Below are positions 26,575 through 34,922 of a stretch of 64,000 nt of DNA, in pieces; positions within the stretch are counted from its first letter, which is position 1, and each line of letters starts with the position of its first letter. The notes under the pieces are model-generated. The model ran no database searches, had not been told where the DNA came from, and saw nothing but the letters and a program-made list of their open reading frames with translations. The stretch covers positions 434,001 through 498,000 of the forward strand of contig CAVONV010000004.1 in NCBI GenBank assembly GCA_963697355.1, in the 5' to 3' direction. A program made the position numbers and the translations under genes. Source of the DNA: CAVONV01 sp963697355 (GTDB taxonomy: Bacteria; Acidobacteriota; Vicinamibacteria; Marinacidobacterales; DATDRI01).

Positions 26575-26643
26575 TGGTGACAGTCCGGACAGTCCCCACC
26601 TATCTCCAGCAGTCTAGAAGAGATGTGGTGGTGACTGTCACCA
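26575..26643. repeat. REP-like inverted repeat
   Basis: The 11-mer TGGTGACAGTC at 26575-26585 is repeated as its exact complement GACTGTCACCA at 26633-26643, with inner GGACAGTCCCC sequence. This resembles palindromic elements mobilised by REP-associated tyrosine transposases. It lies between the convergent ends of boxB and the lipoprotein gene and might also act as a terminator. A related hairpin is at 55492-55551. Confidence 0.6.
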
Positions 26644-26645
26644 AA

Positions 26646-27437
26646 TCAGGGGGCGGCGTCTCCCTCCCACGCGCATCCCTCGTAGATCTGCCCGTCCAAC
26701 TCAACCTGTGCGCGCCAGCTGTACTGCGCTCCAACCATGGTGTCTGTGCAGCGGCCCTCTTTGACCGTGAACCGGATCGTGCGGGCCTCGAGATCCTTCG
26801 TCTCCGCCTCGTAAATCCACCCTTGTCTGCTGCGGAGAGGCGACGCTCCAGGAAACTCGAGCTCCGGAGCTCCGGGTGTCGTAAAAACAATCGACCTCCG
26901 CGTCACACTAAGGTGCCAGAACGGCTCGTTACCCGCGGCCCGGAAGGCAATATCTGTGAGATCCTCGGCGCATCCGTGGCCTTCGGTCGCCGGCGCGGCG
27001 CGTATCACTGTGAGCACTTTGAGCTGCCCCGCGTATTCCTTGCCGAATCCGGTTGCAGGCGCCGGCCCTAACTCGCCCCGAAGCTCCGCAAACATCGGCT
27101 GGTACGGCGCGTGTCTCAGCGCTTCGTAAGAAGAGCGGAGCCCGGGGGTAGGAATGACCCAAAGATCGGGGGCTTCGCCGCAGGGTTGGAATGTCCGAAC
27201 CTCGTGACCGAGTACCACGTGTCCTCTTAGTCGGATACCCGGCACCTCGCTTACCGCCAGTGCTCCGTGCTCGAATGCCGGTGCGACGTCCCGTTGCGAC
27301 TTGTCACCGGGGCCCGAGGAGCAGCCAAACGGGAGTGTGCACAGAGAGAAGATCAATAGCGTGAGGTTCACTGCGCTCTTCGCTTGCCGTGGCACGTGCG
27401 AGCACTTCACGAGCGATCGCACGTATGTCCGGCGCAT
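26646..27437 (-). CDS. Putative lipoprotein with COG3650-like C-terminal domain
   Basis: 263 residues. An N-terminal hydrophobic segment (LTLLIFSLCTLPFGCSSG) ends in a lipobox-like PFGC, so it is probably lipid-anchored after cleavage. The middle contains HVVLGHEVRTFQPCGEAPDL, and the C-terminal part AAGNEPFWHLSVTRRSIVFT, then VKEGRCTDTMVGAQYSW and GCAWEG. These match small bacterial lipoproteins of the COG3650 type, whose function is unknown. The start is uncertain because the 25 residues before the hydrophobic segment are unusually long for a signal peptide. Its end abuts the REP-like hairpin. Confidence 0.55.
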   Translation of the reverse strand: MRRTYVRSLVKCSHVPRQAKSAVNLTLLIFSLCTLPFGCSSGPGDKSQRDVAPAFEHGALAVSEVPGIRLRGHVVLGHEVRTFQPCGEAPDLWVIPTPGLRSSYEALRHAPYQPMFAELRGELGPAPATGFGKEYAGQLKVLTVIRAAPATEGHGCAEDLTDIAFRAAGNEPFWHLSVTRRSIVFTTPGAPELEFPGASPLRSRQGWIYEAETKDLEARTIRFTVKEGRCTDTMVGAQYSWRAQVELDGQIYEGCAWEGDAAP

Positions 27438-27519
27438 GTGACCTTTCGAGTCATGACTCCCGGCGATTCAAGAGCTGAGTGAGGTCGTATGCCTTGCCAC
27501 CTTTGATGACACGACTCCT

Positions 27520-29044
27520 TCAGTCCCCGAATTTGATGCCTTGGGCCAGAGGTAGATCCTTCGACCAGTTGATGGTGTTGGTCTGGCGGCGCATGTAGCC
27601 CTTCCAGGCGTCGGAGCCGGACTCGCGGCCTCCGCCCGTCTCTTTTTCCCCACCAAAGGCGCCACCAATCTCCGCTCCCGATGTTCCGATGTTGACGTTG
27701 GCAATGCCGCAGTCGGAGCCGGTGCAGGCGAGGAAGGCCTCCATGTTTTTCATGCCTTCGGTGAAGATGGCGCTCGAGAGACCTTGAGGAACGTCGTTGT
27801 GGATGGCGATGGCCTCATCGAGATCTCCGTACTCGAGCAGGTAGAGAATCGGAGCAAAGGTCTCTTCCTTTATGATCTCGGTTTGAGATGACATCTTGAC
27901 GATCGTGGGCTCTACGAAATTGGGGCCTATGTCTTCGCGTTTCTGGCCGCCGGTGAGGATTTCGCCTCCCTGCTCTTTGACCTTCTCCAAGGCTTGGAAC
28001 ATATCTTCCACGGCCCGAGGATTGACGAGCGGTCCCATGAGCTTCGTTTCATCGGCTGGATCACCGATGGGAACTTGCTGGTATGCGTTGACGAGCCGCT
28101 GTCGTGAGATCGTCGGCAATGTCTTTGTGCATGATGATCCGGCGCGTGGAAGTACAGCGCTGACCCGCCGTACCAACGGCACCAAAGAGGATTGCCCGCA
28201 CCGCCATGTTCAAGTCCGCATCTTCGGCGACAATGATGGCATTGTTGCCACCGAGCTCGAGGATGGTGTTGCCGAAGCGTCGTCCCAGCGATTCCGAGAC
28301 GTGCCGGCCGACCTTTGTGGATCCGGTGAATGAGACGAGCGGAATCCTGGCGTCGTTCAAAAGGAGCTCACCCACTTCGCTTCCACGGCCGATGGACAGT
28401 GTAAAGATACCGCTCAGTCCATGATCGGCCATGACCCGGTTAGCGATGTGCTGCACCGCGACAGCGGTGAGCGGCGTGTCACTGGAGGGTTTCCAGATCA
28501 CCGGGTCTCCACATACTGCCGCGATAGCCGCATTCCAGGCCCAGACTGCTACGGGAAAGTTGAAGGCCGTGATCACCCCAACCACCCCGAGAGGATGCCA
28601 CTGTTCGTACATCCGATGCCGAGGCCGTTCGGAATGCATGGACAAGCCGTAGAGCTGGCGGGACAAACCAACGGCGAAATCGCAGATGTCGATCATCTCT
28701 TGGACTTCACCGTGTCCTTCGGCCTTGATCTTGCCCATCTCGAGACTGACGAGGTCGCCCAGGGGCTCTTTGAGCTCCCTCAGAGCGTTTCCGAGATCTC
28801 GGACCACGTGACCCCTTTGAGGTGCCGGCACCGATCGCCACGACTTGAAGGCGTCATGGGCGGATGTGATCACGTTCTCGTAGGACTCCGACGTGGCCTG
28901 AATGACCTTTGCTATGGGCTCGCCGGTGGTGGGATTGTTGGAGACCAGCTCCTTACCCTTGGGATCCTTGATCCAGCTATCGGGGCCGATACAGGCACCG
29001 GGGTTGACGTCCTTGATTCCTAGCTTGTCTAAGAGTGATTTCAT
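27520..29044 (-). pseudogene. Aldehyde dehydrogenase (ALDH7-like) with one frameshift
   Basis: Two overlapping frames together give one NAD(P)+-dependent aldehyde dehydrogenase of about 508 residues. The first frame carries QWHPLGVVGVITAFNFPVAV, the catalytic Glu in LELGGNN and the catalytic Cys in GTAGQRCTSTRR. It breaks near 28100, after IADDLTT. The second frame resumes with RLVNAYQQVPIGDPADETKL and runs to the end. Resemblance is to the ALDH7 group (alpha-aminoadipic semialdehyde/piperideine-6-carboxylate dehydrogenase). A role in the box pathway (dehydroadipyl-CoA semialdehyde oxidation) is possible from position only. The ATG at 29044 follows AAGGAGACC. One indel restores the frame. Confidence 0.82.
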
Positions 29045-29064
29045 TGCTTGGGTCTCCTTGTTGA

Positions 29065-29106
29065 GGAATTCAAGAATTCAGGAAATCATGAAATCAGGAA
29101 TTCATT
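29065..29106. repeat. Tandem GAATTCA microrepeat
   Basis: A run of 7-10-base units such as GGAATTCA, AGAATTCA, GGAAATCAT and GAAATCA, repeated about five times in the spacer between the amidohydrolase and aldehyde dehydrogenase genes. It shares the words GGAAATCATGAA and AATTCAAGAAT with 6043-6075. Function unknown. Confidence 0.45.
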
Positions 29107-29108
29107 CA

Positions 29109-30515
29109 CTAGTTTGTTGGAGTTTTGGGTTTGGGTTGAGGCAACGGAACGTGGCGTGGGATGACCACCTGTCCATCCTCGACGACGAGATGGCCGTCAC
29201 GGACGACGATGTCGACGTTGGCCAAGTCGTCCAAATTCGTGTCAGGCTTCCCGTTGACGACGATGACATCGGCCAACTTACCCGGCTCAAGGGTGCCCAA
29301 CTTGTCATCCATGTCCAGGATCTCAGCACTGGTCTTGGTCGCGGCCACTAGAGCCTCCGGGATCGTATAGCCCACGGCTACGAACTGTTTGAGCTCCTCG
29401 ATGTAGGCCAGCGGCAGGTAGCGGAACCAATCCACAACCAAGTCGGTTCCTATCCCCATCTTGATGCCGGCCTTCCTCATGCGACGCAAGACGTTCAAGT
29501 TGTCTTCTTTGGAGAACGTAAATCGTCTCGAGGTGGAGTAGTAGTAGCCTCCCAAGAGATCGAAAATGTAGTTGTACGTTGTGAGCGTGGGTACTGCTTC
29601 GGTGCCGTTTTCCGCCATGAGTTGGATGGTCTCGTCGGTCCTTGGCAGGGGGTGCTCGATGACGTCGGCCCCGGCTTCCACGGCCCACTGGATGTAAAAC
29701 GTTTCTGCGTCGACACAAACCTTGAGGCCCAACGCGTGAGCTTCGTCCACCGCCGCGGCAATCTCTTCGCGACTGTAGTGACTCGCAAGCTTGATGACGT
29801 CGGCACCCCGCTTGAACTGCTCCCGTACCGCCTCTCTCCAGTCGTCCGGTCCGGAGGCTTCTCGGACAGCACCGTACAGAGGATCTGAGGGACTCAGAGT
29901 CTCGGCCCCATGTCCGCCGGTACCCGTAATCAGTTGGCCCACGGGGAAGACGCGAGGCCCGGGGATTCGGTTTTCCGCTACCCATTCTTTGAGTCGAAAG
30001 GGGACCTCGCCGAGGGAGGCCACGTCACGCAGACTCGTGATCCCGCTCTCGATGAAAAAGCGGAGCCTTTCCGTTGCTCTTAGCGTGGCATCGACCGGGC
30101 TAGTGGCGAGAGGACCCGGAACACCGGGCTCGGTGTAGCTGATGTGGGTATGGAGGTCGATGAGGCCGGGCATGATGGTCTTGCCACCCACATCCATGAC
30201 GTTCGCGTCTGCCGGCCATTCGTTGGAGCCGGACGGTAGGATCGTCACGATGCGATTTCGGGTGATGACGACCGAGCCTTCTTGTACGGCGCCTCCTGTT
30301 CCGTCGAATATGCGTCCATTGGTGAGAACCATCGTGCCTTCGGGGCCTCCAGGTCCCGGTGGAACGGGAGTCCGGCGCGGGTCATCGGAGACGGCCGTGT
30401 CTTTGTCGATGGTGCTGCGCCGGTCCTGGGCTTTTTCTTGGGCAATCAGCAGCGGACCGACCACCCACCACAATACGAGAATCGTGAATGAGCCTTTCGA
30501 GAATGTCTTCAACAT
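29109..30515 (-). CDS. Secreted imidazolonepropionase-like amidohydrolase
   Basis: 468 residues with a signal peptide (hydrophobic FTILVLWWVVGPLLIAQ, cleaved near residue 26) and an amidohydrolase TIM barrel. Metal ligands: DLHTHISYTEPG (first HxH), the GADVIKLASHYSREE lysine region, the His in ADVIEHPLP and the GTDLVVDW aspartate near the end of the barrel, followed by TLEPGKLADVIVVNG of the composite beta-domain. The family includes secreted Xaa-Pro dipeptidases and related hydrolases; the true substrate is unknown. The ATG follows AGGAAGAAGAA. It lies downstream of the PafA-type phosphatase on the same strand. Confidence 0.87.
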   Translation of the reverse strand: MLKTFSKGSFTILVLWWVVGPLLIAQEKAQDRRSTIDKDTAVSDDPRRTPVPPGPGGPEGTMVLTNGRIFDGTGGAVQEGSVVITRNRIVTILPSGSNEWPADANVMDVGGKTIMPGLIDLHTHISYTEPGVPGPLATSPVDATLRATERLRFFIESGITSLRDVASLGEVPFRLKEWVAENRIPGPRVFPVGQLITGTGGHGAETLSPSDPLYGAVREASGPDDWREAVREQFKRGADVIKLASHYSREEIAAAVDEAHALGLKVCVDAETFYIQWAVEAGADVIEHPLPRTDETIQLMAENGTEAVPTLTTYNYIFDLLGGYYYSTSRRFTFSKEDNLNVLRRMRKAGIKMGIGTDLVVDWFRYLPLAYIEELKQFVAVGYTIPEALVAATKTSAEILDMDDKLGTLEPGKLADVIVVNGKPDTNLDDLANVDIVVRDGHLVVEDGQVVIPRHVPLPQPKPKTPTN

Positions 30516-30612
30516 TTCTTCTTCCTCACTGTTTGCCTAGCTCGTTTACATGCACTGGCACGGTAGGGGTGACGGTACCGGCGAGCGGATGGGAGTGTCA
30601 AACGGATTCGTT

Positions 30613-32310
30613 TCAGTTCGTTGGCGTCGTATTTCCACGGTTTTCCATCAGTTCAGATCGGTCCACGCCATCGAGGTCGTCGGGTGTGGGGATGCCGAGC
30701 AGAGCCGCTATGGTCGGCGCCAAGTCGACCGTTTGAACCCGTTGAGAGATGCCTCGAGCCTCGACACCGGGGACGAGGATCATCATGGGGACGTGGCTGT
30801 CATAGTCATACGGTGACCCGTGACTCGTTCCCTCGAACAAGCGATTGAGGTGATATTTTTCGAGCTGTACGAACAAATCCGCGCTCCTCTCGGGGTGGAA
30901 ACTATGGAGGTACATGTCTCGAAAGGGATCGGACGAAGATGTTGGTGATTCGAGCTCGGTTCGTGTCCAAACCTTCTTCACTGAAGGACATTGAGAGAGG
31001 ATCTCGGCAAGAGCGTCCTCGACGTCCCGACGACGGAGATTTCGTTTGCCGATGGCTTCATAGTCGAGATAAAGGTCTCTCATGAGCCAATCTTCTTCAC
31101 CGAACCGATCGTCAAGCTTGCTTTCGGCCTGCTGGTAGCAAACGACGTCGTCCGTCGCAAACCGCTTGGCCTCAACGCCGGTTGCCTGAAGGACTTCGGG
31201 AATGATCATCACGCCGTGGTCGCCCCCGAGGGCGATCGCTATGTGCTCCATGCCGATCGCCTCGTCCAGCTCTTCGAGAAAATCGCCGAGATTTCGATCG
31301 AGACGTAGTAGGACGTCGAGGACCTCTGGGCTGTTGGGACCGTAGTCATGTCCAACGAGATCCAAGACGGAGAAGCCGAGAGCAAGGATATCTAGATGAG
31401 AATCTTTGCCGAGAGACTCATGGGCGACGATGGTTCTGGCCAGTTCTATGAGATAGGCATCCATGTAGGGAGACCGATAGAACGCGCTATAGAATCCCGT
31501 GCTGGGTGTGAAGGAGGCCCCGCCCAAAGGGTGAGGGAGATCCCATTGATAAACACCTCGGTCCAGAGGTTGGATGCCCATCTTCTGGTACATCCCCGCC
31601 TCGACGGAAAGGGGTTTCCAGGCCTTGCCGAAGTAGGAATCGGCGATTTTTCGTTCGTGGAGCTCCTTCATGTAGGACGGGTACTTCCTCATGTAATAAC
31701 GACTGGTGATGAACTGTCCGGTCGTGCCGTCGTACCAATAGGCGGCGTCTGCGCTTTTCCCTCCCATCGGAATGGCCACGCGGTCTTTACCGCTCATGGA
31801 AAACACCTTGGACTGAGGGCTGGTCTCCTTGAGCCAATCTCCCAGAGTTGTTCTCAGCAGGTTCTTCGGAGAGCGTCCTGAGGAGGAGCTCGTAGAGCTG
31901 CTGCTGCTCCCCCCGGTAGCCGAGTGGGGTGTCAGGAGGGGCTGAGAGCTGTCTCTAAATGAATACATCTGCTTCCTGCTGTCTCTGTCGAACCACTCAT
32001 TGGCAATAATGCCGGAATGACCTGGATAGCTTCCGGTGACCAGCGTTGTGTGTCCGGCTGCCGTCGCGGTTTTGGCGTGATCATGGTGGGCATCGGAGAA
32101 GGCGACGCCTTGGTCCAAAATGGCCTTGAGACCGCCGGTGAAAGCCGGGCGAAACCGGACGAGATAGTCGTAACGAGCTTGATCGAGGGCAATAAAAAGG
32201 AGCAGGCGCGTGTCCTTATGCTCGTAACGGGTCTCGGCAAGCGTGAACGCGGAGGCGGATAGTATGACGGCAATGGCCGCAATAGCCCGGAGGCGGTTTC
32301 TAAGAAGCAT
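30613..32310 (-). CDS. Secreted alkaline phosphatase superfamily enzyme (PafA-type)
   Basis: 565 residues from the ATG at 32310, preceded by AAGGAGAGGG. A signal peptide (AAIAVILSASAFTLAE) is followed by the phosphatase core: metal-binding Asp in LLFIALDQARYDY, a threonine nucleophile in KTATAAGHTTLVTGSYPGH, VLDLVGHDYGP, ALGGDHGVMI, and a C-terminal metal His in EGTSHGSPYDYD. This is the layout of PafA-like periplasmic phosphate monoesterases and phosphodiesterases. A Ser-rich insertion (GGSSSSSTSSSSG) interrupts the first third. Probably used to scavenge phosphate from organic esters. Confidence 0.87.
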   Translation of the reverse strand: MLLRNRLRAIAAIAVILSASAFTLAETRYEHKDTRLLLFIALDQARYDYLVRFRPAFTGGLKAILDQGVAFSDAHHDHAKTATAAGHTTLVTGSYPGHSGIIANEWFDRDSRKQMYSFRDSSQPLLTPHSATGGSSSSSTSSSSGRSPKNLLRTTLGDWLKETSPQSKVFSMSGKDRVAIPMGGKSADAAYWYDGTTGQFITSRYYMRKYPSYMKELHERKIADSYFGKAWKPLSVEAGMYQKMGIQPLDRGVYQWDLPHPLGGASFTPSTGFYSAFYRSPYMDAYLIELARTIVAHESLGKDSHLDILALGFSVLDLVGHDYGPNSPEVLDVLLRLDRNLGDFLEELDEAIGMEHIAIALGGDHGVMIIPEVLQATGVEAKRFATDDVVCYQQAESKLDDRFGEEDWLMRDLYLDYEAIGKRNLRRRDVEDALAEILSQCPSVKKVWTRTELESPTSSSDPFRDMYLHSFHPERSADLFVQLEKYHLNRLFEGTSHGSPYDYDSHVPMMILVPGVEARGISQRVQTVDLAPTIAALLGIPTPDDLDGVDRSELMENRGNTTPTN

Positions 32311-32410
32311 TAGTCCCTCTCCTTGTGAGCGTACGGCGAGATAATGCAAGCCTGTTACTCTAACGAATCAACCGCTCGGTTGTCCATTTTGGATTGGGAT
32401 GGGAAGTCGT

Positions 32411-33358
32411 CTATTTGAGGACGAGGCGCCCTCTTGTGAGCGGACGTTCGCAGCCCTCCAGGATGAGCTCCAGGTCTTGGCCAAGCCCCTTCACACGACC
32501 GCTTGCCAACACCTCTGGTTCGATATCAGTGTCGTCAGAAAGCACTTCGATATCATGACCGATGACAACGGATCGCTCTCGATAGCGGTTCAACAACGCC
32601 TCGTAGTTCCCGTCGAGGAGTGATCGGTAGTTCCGGTCCAGACTGTTCATGAGCGCGCCCAAAAGTCTTGCCGGGTTGCAGGTTCGCCGATCAGTGACGA
32701 TCTCGCATAGCGAGCCGGCTCTGGGCACAAAGGGCGTGGGATCGAGGGAAGGAGTCGTCTCCACATTGAGACCTATGCCTAGAACAGCCGATGTCACCGT
32801 GTCGGCCATCGTTTGTGTGTAGGCAAGGACGCCGCAGACCTTCGCGCCATCAATAAGAACGTCGTTGACCCACTTGATGCCGGCTCGGTTCTCGAGTCCA
32901 GGGACGCTGTCAATGGCCTCGACCGCGGAAACGGCCGCGAGGATCATGAAGCCCGCACCGAAGTGGTCGATCGATTGGGCGGGTGAGAAGTTGACGGAGA
33001 CGTGGAGATTTCCTGGAGAGGCGGTCCATGCACGGTCCTTGAAGCCGTGGAATTCCTTGCCGTCACCCGCAATACAGAGGACCCCATCTGGGAGGGATTC
33101 GCCCGCTCGGTTGAGCTCGATGAGCAGGTCGTATTGCGATTGCGAGGCTGACTCGACAAGGAAGAGCTGATTCCAGAGCTTTTCCGGCTCCATTGCACTC
33201 GTAAACACGAGGCGATCGTCGAAAAGCTTCTTGCGAAGGGCCGACGTGCCGGAATCGGATTCTGAAGGGACGGATGACCAGCGTCCTGCCGCCTGGGGTA
33301 GGATTTGTTCCGCGAAGTGAATACTATCGGTGTAGACTACCATCGTTCGTAGTGACAC
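32411..33358 (-). CDS. birA: Biotin--[acetyl-CoA carboxylase] ligase
   Basis: The central biotin protein ligase domain shows the family motifs: GFKDRAWTASPGNLHVSVNF (biotin/ATP loop, divergent from GRGR), IKWVNDVLIDGAKVCGVLAYT (the KWPNDV motif as KWVND) and VLGIGLNVETTP. A C-terminal BPL_C-like beta domain follows. There is no N-terminal helix-turn-helix, so it should not double as a repressor. The first ~80 residues are atypical. The start is GTG at 33358, or ATG at 33343; neither has a clear ribosome site. It would biotinylate carboxylase carrier proteins, none of which are in this window. Confidence 0.85.
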   Translation of the reverse strand: MSLRTMVVYTDSIHFAEQILPQAAGRWSSVPSESDSGTSALRKKLFDDRLVFTSAMEPEKLWNQLFLVESASQSQYDLLIELNRAGESLPDGVLCIAGDGKEFHGFKDRAWTASPGNLHVSVNFSPAQSIDHFGAGFMILAAVSAVEAIDSVPGLENRAGIKWVNDVLIDGAKVCGVLAYTQTMADTVTSAVLGIGLNVETTPSLDPTPFVPRAGSLCEIVTDRRTCNPARLLGALMNSLDRNYRSLLDGNYEALLNRYRERSVVIGHDIEVLSDDTDIEPEVLASGRVKGLGQDLELILEGCERPLTRGRLVLK

Positions 33359-33434
33359 CCTCTTGGCCTGAGCATTGAATCTAAACCGTCAGAATTATAT
33401 TGGCGGGAGCCCCTAAATAAGAAACTGGAGTTTT

Positions 33435-34853
33435 ATGATCGACGTGGTGGTAGTCGGTGCCTATTTAGGCGTCATGCTGCTCGTGGGGTGGCGATCGCGA
33501 CTTCAATCTGCCGAGTCGTACTGGGTGGCGGAGCGGCGGTATACGACGGGTCCAATAACCGCATCCTTGGTGGCGACCATCTTTGGTGCCTCCTCGACAT
33601 TGGGGATCATCGGCCTAGGCTATTCCCGCGGGTTGACAGGCGCTTGGTGGTCGCTCATTGGTGCGGTCGCGCTGGTACCTTTTGGTCTGTTTCTGGCGGA
33701 TCGAGTGCGTTCGCTCGGCGTCTACACCCTGCCGGATATTCTGCGGAATGCCTATGGGCACGGTGTTTCGATCCCCGCGGCGGTGATGATCTCTATCGCT
33801 TGGTGTGGGATCGTAGCAGCTCAAATCGTCGCGGGCGCACGCCTTCTGAGTGGCATCTTCCCCCTCGAATTCTCTATTGCCGTGGTCTTCGTCGCAATGG
33901 TTTTCACTCTTTATACCTTGTGGGGCGGGCAGCTCTCGGTGATCAGGACGGACATCTGGCAAATCGCTCTCTTTCTCGGAGGATTGGTCGTCAGCTTGGT
34001 CGTTCTGGCCGGCATTCCAGGAAGGGCATCCTCGTTTTGGGCGGGTGCTCCCGAAGCGCATTGGGACTTTCCCGTTTCGCCGGGCTTCGGTTGGTATGAC
34101 CTGCTCGTTTTCTATCCTTTGATCGTGGGCCTTCCCTATTTGGTAGGGCCGGACATCTACTCCCGAGTCCTATGCGCAAAAGATGGCCGGGTCGCTCGCA
34201 GATCTATCTTGGCTGCTGCTGCTTTGGTCGTTCCTGTTTCTTTTTCGCTTGCCATGTTAGGCCTGGCTATCCGAGCTCAGTTTCCGGCGTTGGCAGCAGA
34301 AGCGGCCCTCCCCCACGCGGTGGATGCAATGCTTCCCGTCGGTTTGAAAGGTCTGGTTGTGGCCGGATTCTTGGCTGCCATTATGTCGTCGGCAGACACG
34401 ACGTTGGTATCGGCCTCGACGATCCTCTCGCTGAATGTGGTCGCACCGACAAAGAAACTGGCGCCGGCGCAACGGCTGCGAACGACAAAAATAGCGGTGG
34501 TTGCGATCGGCACGGTGGCGGCGTGGATCGCTATGTACCAACAGGGCATCATTGCTTCGCTGCTGCTGGGCTACACCGTTTTTGTTGGTGGCGTCGTGGT
34601 TCCTACTTTGGCGAGTTTCTACAAGGAGCGACTGAAGGCTACAGCGTCCGGTGCTATGTGGGCGGTCCTCGTTGGGGGGACCCTTGCGATCCTCGGAGCC
34701 ATTGGGAGTGGTCGCTATCTCCGCGCCATCCTAACCCCCACCGGCGATGCCTATTTGGCATCGATCCTAGGGCCGCAGTATCCTGCCATTTTGCCGGTGC
34801 TTTCATCGCTCGTGGTCTTGATGGCTGTGAGTCGGATGAGTCGGCCGGATTAG
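33435..34853 (+). CDS. Sodium:solute symporter (SSS family)
   Basis: 472 residues and about 13 membrane helices. SSS landmarks: RYTTGPITASLVATIFGASS near the N-terminus, SRGLTGAWWSLIGAV, and VAGFLAAIMSSADTTLVSAS, the conserved sodium-site helix of the family. The transported solute (sugar, proline, pantothenate or other) is not apparent. It is divergent from birA with a 76-nt gap, and its stop is 69 nt before proS. Confidence 0.87.
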   Translation: MIDVVVVGAYLGVMLLVGWRSRLQSAESYWVAERRYTTGPITASLVATIFGASSTLGIIGLGYSRGLTGAWWSLIGAVALVPFGLFLADRVRSLGVYTLPDILRNAYGHGVSIPAAVMISIAWCGIVAAQIVAGARLLSGIFPLEFSIAVVFVAMVFTLYTLWGGQLSVIRTDIWQIALFLGGLVVSLVVLAGIPGRASSFWAGAPEAHWDFPVSPGFGWYDLLVFYPLIVGLPYLVGPDIYSRVLCAKDGRVARRSILAAAALVVPVSFSLAMLGLAIRAQFPALAAEAALPHAVDAMLPVGLKGLVVAGFLAAIMSSADTTLVSASTILSLNVVAPTKKLAPAQRLRTTKIAVVAIGTVAAWIAMYQQGIIASLLLGYTVFVGGVVVPTLASFYKERLKATASGAMWAVLVGGTLAILGAIGSGRYLRAILTPTGDAYLASILGPQYPAILPVLSSLVVLMAVSRMSRPD

Positions 34854-34922
34854 ATGTTAGAATCCCAAGGTTGGCAAATGAAGCGTCGCGCGAGCGGACG
34901 TTCGCGACAATGAGGTGAAGAC

